From a virus, in the IMG/VR virus record IMGVR_UViG_3300026521_000370, positions 1 to 48,017 of that record: a stretch of 48,017 nucleotides of DNA. One strand, written 5' to 3'. Under the pieces are notes generated by a model, which saw only the letters and a program-made list of their open reading frames with translations, was not told where the DNA came from and did no database searches. How positions within the stretch are numbered: the first letter of the stretch is position 1; each line of letters begins with the position of its first letter. Both the position numbers and the translations under genes were made by a program. Positions 28,300 to 36,522 of the stretch are shown piece by piece.

Positions 28300-28893
28300 A
28301 TGCAAGATGCAATAATTGTTGCTGATGTAATGGATGATAACGAACCATCAGTTTTGATGGAAAAACAATCATCAGATCATTTCAGTCAAGCAAATGAATT
28401 TACACAAACCTTAGAACAATCAAATGAAGATCTTCTAAGACATAATAAAATACCTGATAGAAGCATAGCTAAGATTATTTCAAATACTGAAATATCTATT
28501 GACCTTGCACTAGCAGCACAAGCAAAACAACTTTCTCATAAAATGTTAAAATTAGAGAGATTTCTTTCTAAAATTGAAGATGAATTATTCTCAGATGAAA
28601 CAATAGCTGAACTTGATAAATCTGATTTAATGGCTTTATATACAAATACAAGACTTATGAAAACAGACTCATTTAGAATGCTTAAAGATATTAAAAAAGA
28701 TATTGATTTTGACAATCTTGAAGTTAGTATTATGGCTCTTAATGCTAAAGGTGATATGAATGCTGCTGATCAAGATAGTGATGTTGGTGATGTATTAGAT
28801 AAACTTATGAAAAATGAGGGCTTCCTTGATTTAGCTATTAATGCTCAATTAAATGAAGTTGAGGAAGAACCAAAAGAGGTTAAAAAGGATTAA
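28300..28893 (+). CDS. gp16: Probable terminase small subunit (gp16 position)
   Basis: 197 aa, mainly helical, acidic at both ends. The core DRSIAKIISNTEISIDLALAAQAKQLSHKMLKLERFLSKIE fits a coiled-coil oligomerisation domain. It is assigned mainly by position, 2 nt upstream of the terminase large subunit, as gp16 is next to gp17 in T4. It would regulate the packaging ATPase and nuclease. Sequence similarity to T4 gp16 is not evident by eye. Confidence 0.55.
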   Translation: MQDAIIVADVMDDNEPSVLMEKQSSDHFSQANEFTQTLEQSNEDLLRHNKIPDRSIAKIISNTEISIDLALAAQAKQLSHKMLKLERFLSKIEDELFSDETIAELDKSDLMALYTNTRLMKTDSFRMLKDIKKDIDFDNLEVSIMALNAKGDMNAADQDSDVGDVLDKLMKNEGFLDLAINAQLNEVEEEPKEVKKD

Positions 28894-28895
28894 GT

Positions 28896-30728
28896 ATGGA
28901 AAAAGTTTCAAATAGAGATTTGAAAAAGATTTTTTCTACTTATGCTAAACAAAATGGTTATGAAGAAATACCTCCTACAATAATCGATTTTATAAATGAT
29001 GATTATTATTTAGGACAATCTTTCAAAGACTCTTTGTTCCCTTTTTGGAAAAGAAAATTAGTTGAGATATACCCTACTCCATTCCCAGAGCATAATAGAA
29101 AAAAACTTATTATTATGGACTCTGCAACTGGTACTGGTAAATCGACAGCAGCAATGATTATGTTCTTATATGATTTAGCTAGACTTTTATGTCTTGAAGA
29201 TCCACAAGGACATTATAGGTTACAAAAATCTGCTAAGATTGTTGGGGTTTTAATGAACTCTACAAAGGAAGCAGTTGAACAAGTAAACTATGATCCAATG
29301 ATTTCTCTTATTAGAAGAAGTCCTTTTTTCGTTAGTAAATTTAACAATAATACAAAATCAAGTCTTTTTATAAAAAATATTGATATTACTACCACTACAA
29401 GAAAAAGAGGGTTGGTTGGTTTAAATGCTATTACTTTCTTAATTGATGAAATTGCAAGATATGATAGTATTCAAAAAGGACTTGCAAAAGAACTTGTTAC
29501 GGAAGCACTAAACAGAGTAAACTCAAGATTTCTTTTAGGTGGAGATCGTTGGCCAAGTTGTCCATCAATTATTTCATCAGCCGATACTGATGGAAGTATT
29601 ATTGCCGATTTAATGAAAATGGCAAAGGGTGGAGAATTAGGAATTGATCCTGAAAAGATCCAAAGAATTCAAGCAGCAAGATATGAAGTTAAAGCTGGAG
29701 TTACAGATTATTCTGGAGAAACATTTAGAGTTTTCTTAGGAAATATGACTGCCGAACCATTTATTGTTAAAACTGCTGAAGATATGGAAATGGCTGAAAA
29801 ATTAGCATCACAACCAAATGAAATTAAAGATGTTCCTATTGAACACTTATCAGAATTTAGTATTGATATTTATTCTGGTATTAGAGATGTTATGGGGATT
29901 AGTATTTCAGCTGATAGAAGTTTTTTCTACAGTAAAGATATGTTAAGACAAGTTATGGATGTAACATCTTTTAACACAGATGTTATAGAATTACCAAATG
30001 GTGCTGATTTAATTGATATGTTCAATACAAAAAGCTTAGATATTTTAAGTCCTGGAGCACAAAGAGTTATAGGAATGGATATCGCTTTAAATGGGGATAG
30101 ATTTGGTTTAGCTATGGGGCATATTCATAAGTTTAAAGAAAATGGAAATGAAAAAGAATACGAACTTATGATAGATTTTGCTGTTGGAATAATACCATCA
30201 GCAGAACAAAAAATAAAATTATCAGATATAAGAAAGTTTATATATGATTTACACGATAGAGGAGTTAGTATTGATTTAGTTGTATCAGATGGATTTCAAT
30301 CTACTGATATGTTACAAACCTTAAATGATAATGACTATAAAGCTGTTCAACATTCAGTTGACTTGAAGAAAGATAGTTATTATGAATTTAGAAATTATGT
30401 TATGGAAGAAAAAATATTTATGCCATTTAATAGCATTCTTTTTAGGGAGTTAATAAACCTTAGAGAGAACCCTAAAAAAGTGGATCACCCTGAATGGAAC
30501 CCTGATGGAACTAAAGGATCTAAGGATATCTCCGATGCTGTAGTTCAAGTTGTTTGGGGTCTTTTAAATAAGATGGAATTCAATCCAGTAAATGGTAAAG
30601 ATTTTGTTGAAGATATGAAAAGAGGGCTTGAAAAATATGATGAAATGGTTGAACCAAATGAGATTGCTCAACTTTTTCAAAGAAATAACGATGAGGATGC
30701 TCTAAAAAGTATTGATAAATTCTTCTAA
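28896..30728 (+). CDS. gp17: Terminase large subunit, T4 gp17-like
   Basis: 610 aa, the same length as T4 gp17. ATPase: MDSATGTGKSTAA (Walker A, 74-86) and FLIDEIARY (Walker B, 181-189). The RNase H-fold nuclease begins at VIGMDIALNGDRFGLAMGHI (first Asp near 395), with further acidic residues in VVSDGFQSTDML and near SKDISDAVVQVVWG. It pumps DNA into proheads through the portal encoded next and cuts concatemers. Confidence 0.96.
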   Translation: MEKVSNRDLKKIFSTYAKQNGYEEIPPTIIDFINDDYYLGQSFKDSLFPFWKRKLVEIYPTPFPEHNRKKLIIMDSATGTGKSTAAMIMFLYDLARLLCLEDPQGHYRLQKSAKIVGVLMNSTKEAVEQVNYDPMISLIRRSPFFVSKFNNNTKSSLFIKNIDITTTTRKRGLVGLNAITFLIDEIARYDSIQKGLAKELVTEALNRVNSRFLLGGDRWPSCPSIISSADTDGSIIADLMKMAKGGELGIDPEKIQRIQAARYEVKAGVTDYSGETFRVFLGNMTAEPFIVKTAEDMEMAEKLASQPNEIKDVPIEHLSEFSIDIYSGIRDVMGISISADRSFFYSKDMLRQVMDVTSFNTDVIELPNGADLIDMFNTKSLDILSPGAQRVIGMDIALNGDRFGLAMGHIHKFKENGNEKEYELMIDFAVGIIPSAEQKIKLSDIRKFIYDLHDRGVSIDLVVSDGFQSTDMLQTLNDNDYKAVQHSVDLKKDSYYEFRNYVMEEKIFMPFNSILFRELINLRENPKKVDHPEWNPDGTKGSKDISDAVVQVVWGLLNKMEFNPVNGKDFVEDMKRGLEKYDEMVEPNEIAQLFQRNNDEDALKSIDKFF

Positions 30729-30742
30729 TAGGTTTTTATAAC

Positions 30743-30751
30743 TAATAAATA
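30743..30751 (+). promoter_or_regulatory. Variant late promoter element before the portal gene
   Basis: TAATAAATA, a one-base variant of TATAAATA also seen at 40110. Lies 42 nt before the chosen portal start. Confidence 0.4.
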
Positions 30752-30784
30752 CTATTATAAAATTGAAAATAAAAAAGGATGAAA

Positions 30785-32272
30785 ATGGGATTATTTGACG
30801 GAGTTTATAATACTTTTAATAAACTAACAACCGATGCTTATAAAAAAGCATTCGGTGGAACTTCATTTGCTCAAATTGACCAGATGCAACTCCAAAAAAT
30901 GAAGAACGATCCAAACATTGATAAAAATGTTAAGGAACTTGCTCTAAACTTTTTTGAAATTGGTGAAAATAAAGCAGAATTTATTAAACAATTAGATAAT
31001 ATTAAAAATTTTTATTTTACACAATTAATAATTGATAGAATAATTGAAGATGGGTTGAACCCAACTAATGGAAAAGATTTATTTAAAGTTAAGGTTAAAG
31101 ACAGTAAAGGTGAAAAAGACGAGGTTGCATCAGAATTCCTTATGGATTTTGTAAATACTATGAATTTGAAAAAAATTATAACTGATATTTCTCACGATAT
31201 TTTACTTTATGGTGAATATGCTTTAAGAATTGATGTAAATTCTTATCAAAGTGGTGAAAAACTAAAGGGAATTATTAATATACACGATGATGTTGATATT
31301 GCAAATTTATTACCAGTTTACAACGATGGCGAAATTAGTTATTTCTTAACAGTTAAAGACAAAAAACTTGAAACAGTACAACCTACTGAATATGTTTATT
31401 TTAGTTTACCAGGAAATAGATTAAAGATGAAATTTGAAGGACTTGATAATAAAGTTCTACATTTAAGAATGGGTAAATCTGTTGTGTATCCAGTTCTTGG
31501 TTTAATAAAAGAACTTAAATTCCTTGAAGAAATAATTCCTCAGCAATTTATAAATAACCTTGTTAAAACAAAATTATTAGGAGTATCTGTTCCAAATAAA
31601 ACCAAACCATCTGATGCAATGGAAATAGCTTCAGTTTTTCAAAGAATGATTAATAAAACTTTAACAAAAACAAATGTTAAAGATGATGAAGAGGAAATTT
31701 TAAGAGAACTTAGAAGTAAAGTTGGTGATATTAAAGTTATGCCGATGTTTGGTGATAAAGGTTCGATTGAAACTATTGATTTTGGCGAAAATGATAATTT
31801 TGATGATGTATTTGAAAAAATTATGGATATTAGAAAGAATGTATTTTTAACTATTGGTATTCCAACATCAATCCTTGATGAAGATGGTTCTAAAGGTGAG
31901 ATGATAAAAGATCACATTAGATATACTAAAAAATTAAAATCAATTCAGTTCGCAGTACAAGATGGTCTTCAAACAATGTTTTATATTCATTTAGTTAATA
32001 ATGGATTTACAAACTACTTAAAAGAAGATATTGATATTAGCTTCTTAAATATTTTAAATACTGATGATTTAGAAAGACTAGAATATATTGATATTATGAT
32101 CAGTATGATGGATAATTTTAAATCTTTTGTTGAAGATTTTGAAGATAGTGAATATGCTGAAGTAAATTGGCCAGATATTGTCAAATTTTATAATAGTAAC
32201 TTTGAAAATTTAACTGGTTTTTCTCTTTTTACATTAAAAGAAAATGCTGGTGAAAAAGATGATGACTTTTAA
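30785..32272 (+). CDS. gp20: Portal protein, T4 gp20-like
   Basis: 495 aa from ATG 30785, chosen because AAAAGGA lies 6 nt upstream; the in-frame ATG at 30779 abuts the ribosome site. T4 gp20 is 524 aa. Features: GKSVVYPVLGLIKELKFLEE (stem/wing helix) and DVFEKIMDIRKNVFLTIGIPTSILDEDGSKGEM, matching the conserved IP(S/T)..LD block. The helical KDHIRYTKKLKSIQF follows. It forms the dodecameric vertex for DNA entry and neck attachment and nucleates head assembly. Confidence 0.9.
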   Translation: MGLFDGVYNTFNKLTTDAYKKAFGGTSFAQIDQMQLQKMKNDPNIDKNVKELALNFFEIGENKAEFIKQLDNIKNFYFTQLIIDRIIEDGLNPTNGKDLFKVKVKDSKGEKDEVASEFLMDFVNTMNLKKIITDISHDILLYGEYALRIDVNSYQSGEKLKGIINIHDDVDIANLLPVYNDGEISYFLTVKDKKLETVQPTEYVYFSLPGNRLKMKFEGLDNKVLHLRMGKSVVYPVLGLIKELKFLEEIIPQQFINNLVKTKLLGVSVPNKTKPSDAMEIASVFQRMINKTLTKTNVKDDEEEILRELRSKVGDIKVMPMFGDKGSIETIDFGENDNFDDVFEKIMDIRKNVFLTIGIPTSILDEDGSKGEMIKDHIRYTKKLKSIQFAVQDGLQTMFYIHLVNNGFTNYLKEDIDISFLNILNTDDLERLEYIDIMISMMDNFKSFVEDFEDSEYAEVNWPDIVKFYNSNFENLTGFSLFTLKENAGEKDDDF

Positions 32273-32284
32273 TAAGGATAAAAG

Positions 32285-32938
32285 ATGAAATTTAAAAATG
32301 AACAAGATTTAACTATGTTCGAAGCCTTATCGTTTGATGAAAAAACGATAAGGAAAAAACTTCAAATTGTTAAAAAATCTATTGATAGAAAAAAGTCAAG
32401 AGATATGAAAAATAATTGGAGAAGAAATAAGACCCAACTAAAAAAGGGAATTAAAAAATGGCATCAAAGCACACAAGGAAAAAGATTTCATAAAGCCCTT
32501 GGAAGATTTAATGCTTTAAGAGAAAATAAAAATGATTTAGATATCATAACTGATGCTTTATTTGGTTTAAATAGTATTGAGACACATTTAATTCTTGAAT
32601 TAAAATATTATGAACCAGATATTGAAGCACTTAGTCAATTTTTACAAATCTTTGAATTTTTTAACGATGATATGTATAAGCTTAAAGAAAAACTCACAGA
32701 AGCATATATTTATGGAAATTTAGATGATAATACTAGAACAAATCTTGAGGAAGTTTTTGACTTTTTTATTGATCCAAAGATGTTATATTATTCTCTAAGA
32801 GAAGCAAAAAACCTTTCAAATGACATTTCTGAAATGTCAGAAGAGGAAGCAAATAAATTTGATAATGATATAACAGTTATTAAAGAAAATATATTTGAAG
32901 AAGATGTGAGTGTTATCATAAAAAATATGTTAATATAA
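32285..32938 (+). CDS. Head-operon protein of unknown function (gp67/68 position)
   Basis: 217 aa. N-terminal 70 residues very basic (KKSIDRKKSRDMKNNWRRNK), the rest helical and acidic. It sits between portal and protease, where T4 has prohead core genes 67 and 68, so a core or internal-protein role is possible by position only. AAGGATA site. Confidence 0.6.
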   Translation: MKFKNEQDLTMFEALSFDEKTIRKKLQIVKKSIDRKKSRDMKNNWRRNKTQLKKGIKKWHQSTQGKRFHKALGRFNALRENKNDLDIITDALFGLNSIETHLILELKYYEPDIEALSQFLQIFEFFNDDMYKLKEKLTEAYIYGNLDDNTRTNLEEVFDFFIDPKMLYYSLREAKNLSNDISEMSEEEANKFDNDITVIKENIFEEDVSVIIKNMLI

Positions 32939-32947
32939 GGAAAAATT

Positions 32948-33526
32948 ATGAAAGTTCAAGAACAGAAGCAAAAAGATATTATTGTTAATACTGAAGTAAA
33001 AAAATCAACAGATGCAAGAACAGTATCTGAAAAAATCGTCAATGGTGGAAATGAATTAGCAACGGATAAATACTTCCAATATTATAATTTTTATGGATTT
33101 TCTTTTTCAAATGATGAAAAAGATTGTCTTGATAATTATCCATTTGAAAATAAATTTGATGGGAGTTATCAAAAAGATAATACTCTTAAGAAATATGCTG
33201 TTGAAAATAAAAAACCAGCCATATTAGAAATACCTGAATTTAATAGAAAGGGAAATTTTCTTATAACTTGTACAATACAAAGAAAAAGTTATAATACTGG
33301 TTTTAATGTTAGCTTAATATCAGAAATTGGCGAGGATAAAAAAGAAAAACAAATCGGTTCATTTGGGAGATTAGGATATTCTTGGGGAAAACCTACTGAA
33401 GAAACTTTTTCAATCCATACGACAGTATTAGACAATTCTAAATTATTTTTAAAGTTTTTTACACCTAGAGGTTCTAAAATTTCAATCTTAAATATCTCTA
33501 TTTTAGAACTTGGGAAGCAATTATGA
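32948..33526 (+). CDS. Predicted beta-sandwich protein in the head operon
   Basis: 192 aa. After a charged N-terminus, segments such as PAILEIPEFNRKGNFLITCTIQRKS, FNVSLISEIG and LFLKFFTPRGSKISILNISILEL look like a jelly-roll or carbohydrate-binding-type sandwich. Could decorate the head. It overlaps the next gene by 4 nt. Not recognised. Confidence 0.55.
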   Translation: MKVQEQKQKDIIVNTEVKKSTDARTVSEKIVNGGNELATDKYFQYYNFYGFSFSNDEKDCLDNYPFENKFDGSYQKDNTLKKYAVENKKPAILEIPEFNRKGNFLITCTIQRKSYNTGFNVSLISEIGEDKKEKQIGSFGRLGYSWGKPTEETFSIHTTVLDNSKLFLKFFTPRGSKISILNISILELGKQL

Positions 33527-34323
33527 TAGTTGAAGATCTTTTTAACCTTAATTTTTCTCTTAATCAGGATGGTGGAGAAACTTCATCACAACAAACAAAT
33601 GGTGGTCAAGGAGATCTTGGAACATTACCAACTACAAATTTAATGGTAATTGACCCATCGAAAGATATAGATATCGATGATACACAATTTCTAAATCTAG
33701 TTTATAAAAAAATTAAAGAAGCTAAAGAAGTTGATACGAAGACTTTAAAAGACATTATAAATACTTCAAAAGAACCACTTTATATAATTATGGCTGGTTC
33801 TGTAGGATCTGGTAAAAGCTATTTTATTGATAAACATTTTGCAGATGTAACTAGCATAGATGTTGATGATATTAAAAAAGATCTTGGAGATACAACTGGT
33901 GATAAAAAAGTTGCAAAGGCTGTTAAAATCTTACAAGATGAAGTTGATAAGCTTTTAAAGGGTTCTGAGAGTTTTATTCAACAAGGGACTTCTGCCAACT
34001 TACAAAGCACTATAAATAAGTTAAAGAAAGCTAAAGAACATAATTTTAAAACTGTTTTAATTTATGTAGATGGTGGAGATGAAGAAGAGATTTTTAAAAG
34101 AATACAACAAAGAGTTGGAAATGGTGGTCACGGAGCATCAATTTCGCTTGATAAAATTAAAAAGTCTAAAAAGTTTTCAAAGCTAACATTAAATGCTCTA
34201 TCAAATAATTTAGGAAATGCTGATGATATAGAAATTTCAGCCTTAAATAAAGCTATTGATAAAACAACTAAAGATATAAAAAAAGCTCAGGATTTACTTG
34301 ACTATTTTTTAATAATTGAATAG
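33523..34323 (+). CDS. Zeta-toxin-like P-loop kinase carrying a capsid N-terminal motif
   Basis: 266 aa. Walker A AGSVGSGKS (91-99), then TSIDVDDIKKDLG. The later QGTSANLQSTINKLKKAKEHNFKTVLIYVDGGDEEEIFKRIQQRVGNGGHG resembles zeta-toxin/polynucleotide-kinase-like enzymes, with a substrate-side Arg cluster. Residues 26-36, NGGQGDLGTLP, are almost identical to residues 61-71 of the capsid protein (NGGQGDLGVLP), just past the expected processing site there. Located in the prohead operon, so it may be packaged or processed with the head. Substrate unknown. Confidence 0.7.
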   Translation: MIVEDLFNLNFSLNQDGGETSSQQTNGGQGDLGTLPTTNLMVIDPSKDIDIDDTQFLNLVYKKIKEAKEVDTKTLKDIINTSKEPLYIIMAGSVGSGKSYFIDKHFADVTSIDVDDIKKDLGDTTGDKKVAKAVKILQDEVDKLLKGSESFIQQGTSANLQSTINKLKKAKEHNFKTVLIYVDGGDEEEIFKRIQQRVGNGGHGASISLDKIKKSKKFSKLTLNALSNNLGNADDIEISALNKAIDKTTKDIKKAQDLLDYFLIIE

Positions 34324-34342
34324 AGTATTATAAGGAAAAAAT

Positions 34343-36328
34343 ATGAGAGAAAGAATAGTTGAAAATTGGGATTTTCAATATAATTATGAAGCTTCAGAAA
34401 CTCCAAAAGTTGAACTTATAGAGAGCAACGGAAAACAATACCACGAAGAAATTTTAGGTATTGTTAGAGGAGAATCATTTTTTGGGGACTCATTCAGTAG
34501 AAATGGAAGATTTTACCCAAAAAATCTTTGGAGTAATGCACTAAAGAACCCAGATACTAAGAGAAATTTAGAAAGAGGTTTAATGTTTGCTTGTATAGGG
34601 CATCCTGAAAATTATTCTCTTGATGAATTACTAGCATCTGGAGCAGTTGCTGCTAAAGTTGCAAAAATAGAATATGATGGTAAAGTAGGAATGGTTGAAT
34701 ATCATATCCTTAATACACCAGCTGGTAGAATTCTTAATACAATCTTTAGAACAGGAAGTAAACCATATGTTTCAACAAGAGCATTCGGAAGTTTTTCAAA
34801 TGAAACTGTAGAAAAAGATGGAATGAAATATAAAAAACTAAATGAAAATGATTTTGAAATGGAGTCTATTGATTTTGTTCTTAATCCTGGATTTTTAGGT
34901 ACAAATCCTGAATTAAAAGAAAGCTTTTCGGAAGACTTAAATAAGTTAAAAGAAAGTGGTATTAGATGTAAAGATGGAGTTTGTAATTTAATTCAAGAAG
35001 CATCTGATATGGATAAAGGGATAAAAATGGATAAATTAGAAGCACTTGATAAAGTTCAACTAATTAATATTGTAGAAGGACTAAGACAAGAAATTGATTA
35101 TTTAATCAATGAAGATGAAAAAGAATTTTCGTCATTTGATATTATTACTTCAACAGAAAAAGATGACTTTAAACATTTGAAACAATTTGTTTCTTATTTA
35201 GAATTGATGTTAAAATTCTTAAGATATGATGTTAGATATGCTGAAAGATATGCAGAGTTTGTTAGATTAACTTCTGATGATATTTTTGATAAAAGTGTAA
35301 TAACTCAAATTGGTAAATTCGCCGAAGATGTAATAAATGATGATGTTGATGAGAGTTTACAAGAACTTTCTAAATATATTCTTAAAATTATTGATATAAA
35401 TAATAACAAGACTGACGATAATGATGAGACTAAAGACTCAAAAGATGTAGATAATGAAGATTTTATTGATACATTAGTTAAAAGTTTTTATGAAGCTCAA
35501 AAATTAAAGTCTGAAAATGAAAAGCTAGAAAAAAGAGCTCAAAAGTCAGAAAGTCTTATAGAGAATTTTAGTAATGGTGAAAATTTACTTAATAAACAAG
35601 TTGAATTTTTAGCTAGTTTAAATAAATCTTTATCAGAAGAATTAGAACAAGTTGAAGTTAAAGCAAACGAAAAAGAGACTGAAATTAAATCTCTTGAGGA
35701 AACTGTAGCAACATTATCTAGATCTCTTAATAGAAAAAATGAAGAGTTAAATAACTATGAAGCAAAGGTTGAAAGTCTTTCTGAGAAAGTTAAAATAATT
35801 GACTCAAGAGAACCTGAAAAAATTGTGGAAACAAAAGTTGAAAAAGTTGAAAACCCTTTAAATGAAGAGTTAAAAACTAAACTTTCTGAAGTTGAAGCAA
35901 AGAATGAAGAGTTAGAACAAGAATTAAAACAAATTCAAGAACTTTATTCTGATTTAGAAAATTCAATTAAACCTGATGTTGATATGACACCATTAAAAGA
36001 GTCAATTTCTTCTTTAAGTAAAGAAAAAGATATAATTGGTGAAAAACTTGAGACAACTGAAAAACAGTTAAATGAGACTATAAATAAAGTAAATAGCTTG
36101 AAAGAATATAAAGTTAAATTCTTACAAGAAAAATTTAGAGTTGAAAAACAAACTGTAGTTGAATTTTGTGAAAAATTTGATGAAACTGAAGTTGAAGCTC
36201 AACTTGCTAGACATACAAAGATATTAAAACAATCTGAAGCTAAAGTTGCTCCAGTAGGGTTTGATGTTTCGTTTAAAGATAAAGCTGAGAAAAACGAAGT
36301 TAAAGAAAGATTAAGCAAATTAGTTTAA
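34343..36328 (+). CDS. gp21: Prohead protease fused to a scaffold protein (gp21 + gp22-like)
   Basis: 661 aa; T4 has separate gp21 (212 aa) and gp22 (269 aa). Residues about 35-205 are an S78-type prohead protease: GRFYPKNLW, ACIGHPENY (catalytic His87), YHILNTPAGRILNTIF, KPYVSTRAFGS (Ser144) and IDFVLNPGF. From about 225 the chain is acidic and helical, with an Asp/Glu-rich linker (about 350-375) and a long coiled coil (380-620) typical of scaffolds. It should build the prohead core and then cleave head proteins. AAGGAAA ribosome site. Confidence 0.85.
   Translation: MRERIVENWDFQYNYEASETPKVELIESNGKQYHEEILGIVRGESFFGDSFSRNGRFYPKNLWSNALKNPDTKRNLERGLMFACIGHPENYSLDELLASGAVAAKVAKIEYDGKVGMVEYHILNTPAGRILNTIFRTGSKPYVSTRAFGSFSNETVEKDGMKYKKLNENDFEMESIDFVLNPGFLGTNPELKESFSEDLNKLKESGIRCKDGVCNLIQEASDMDKGIKMDKLEALDKVQLINIVEGLRQEIDYLINEDEKEFSSFDIITSTEKDDFKHLKQFVSYLELMLKFLRYDVRYAERYAEFVRLTSDDIFDKSVITQIGKFAEDVINDDVDESLQELSKYILKIIDINNNKTDDNDETKDSKDVDNEDFIDTLVKSFYEAQKLKSENEKLEKRAQKSESLIENFSNGENLLNKQVEFLASLNKSLSEELEQVEVKANEKETEIKSLEETVATLSRSLNRKNEELNNYEAKVESLSEKVKIIDSREPEKIVETKVEKVENPLNEELKTKLSEVEAKNEELEQELKQIQELYSDLENSIKPDVDMTPLKESISSLSKEKDIIGEKLETTEKQLNETINKVNSLKEYKVKFLQEKFRVEKQTVVEFCEKFDETEVEAQLARHTKILKQSEAKVAPVGFDVSFKDKAEKNEVKERLSKLV
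35027..36328 (+). CDS. gp22: Nested scaffold protein from an internal start (predicted)
   Basis: In-frame ATG at codon 229 of the protease gene, preceded by AAAGGGATAAAA, the same ribosome-site layout used by most genes here. It would make a 433-aa scaffold (MDKLEALDKVQLINIVEGL...) without the protease domain, comparable to lambda Nu3 nested in gene C. This would allow excess scaffold over protease. Direct evidence is only the site and the domain boundary. Confidence 0.6.
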   Translation: MDKLEALDKVQLINIVEGLRQEIDYLINEDEKEFSSFDIITSTEKDDFKHLKQFVSYLELMLKFLRYDVRYAERYAEFVRLTSDDIFDKSVITQIGKFAEDVINDDVDESLQELSKYILKIIDINNNKTDDNDETKDSKDVDNEDFIDTLVKSFYEAQKLKSENEKLEKRAQKSESLIENFSNGENLLNKQVEFLASLNKSLSEELEQVEVKANEKETEIKSLEETVATLSRSLNRKNEELNNYEAKVESLSEKVKIIDSREPEKIVETKVEKVENPLNEELKTKLSEVEAKNEELEQELKQIQELYSDLENSIKPDVDMTPLKESISSLSKEKDIIGEKLETTEKQLNETINKVNSLKEYKVKFLQEKFRVEKQTVVEFCEKFDETEVEAQLARHTKILKQSEAKVAPVGFDVSFKDKAEKNEVKERLSKLV

Positions 36329-36329
36329 C

Positions 36330-36337
36330 AATAAATA
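36330..36337 (+). promoter_or_regulatory. Variant late element after the protease/scaffold gene
   Basis: AATAAATA, same variant as at 30744. It would transcribe the hairpin cluster before the capsid gene. Weak on its own. Confidence 0.3.
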
Positions 36338-36350
36338 TATTTTTAGGTAG

Positions 36351-36486
36351 CAAAGAATGCTTTGAGATATAGAAATAAGTTAGCTATGAATTTTGTCTTT
36401 TGACAAAATGGGATTATCTTAATTGATAATATAAATCAAAGTTTTGGTAATATTTTTACCATTAATCGGAATAATCAATATTCCCG
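36351..36486 (+). terminator. Cluster of five hairpins upstream of the capsid gene
   Basis: CAAAG/CTTTG (36351-36364), ATTTTGTC/GACAAAAT (36390-36409), ATTATC/GATAAT (36413-36430), GGTAA/TTACC (36446-36460) and CGG-AATA/TATT-CCCG (36467-36486). All precede the capsid late promoter, so they probably end or process the upstream message. Confidence 0.55.
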
Positions 36487-36488
36487 AA

Positions 36489-36496
36489 TATAAATA
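36489..36496 (+). promoter_or_regulatory. Late promoter of the capsid gene
   Basis: TATAAATAA 27 nt before the capsid start codon; best-placed late promoter in the window. Confidence 0.75.
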
Positions 36497-36522
36497 ATTT
36501 AAAATAAAATAAAGGAAAATTT

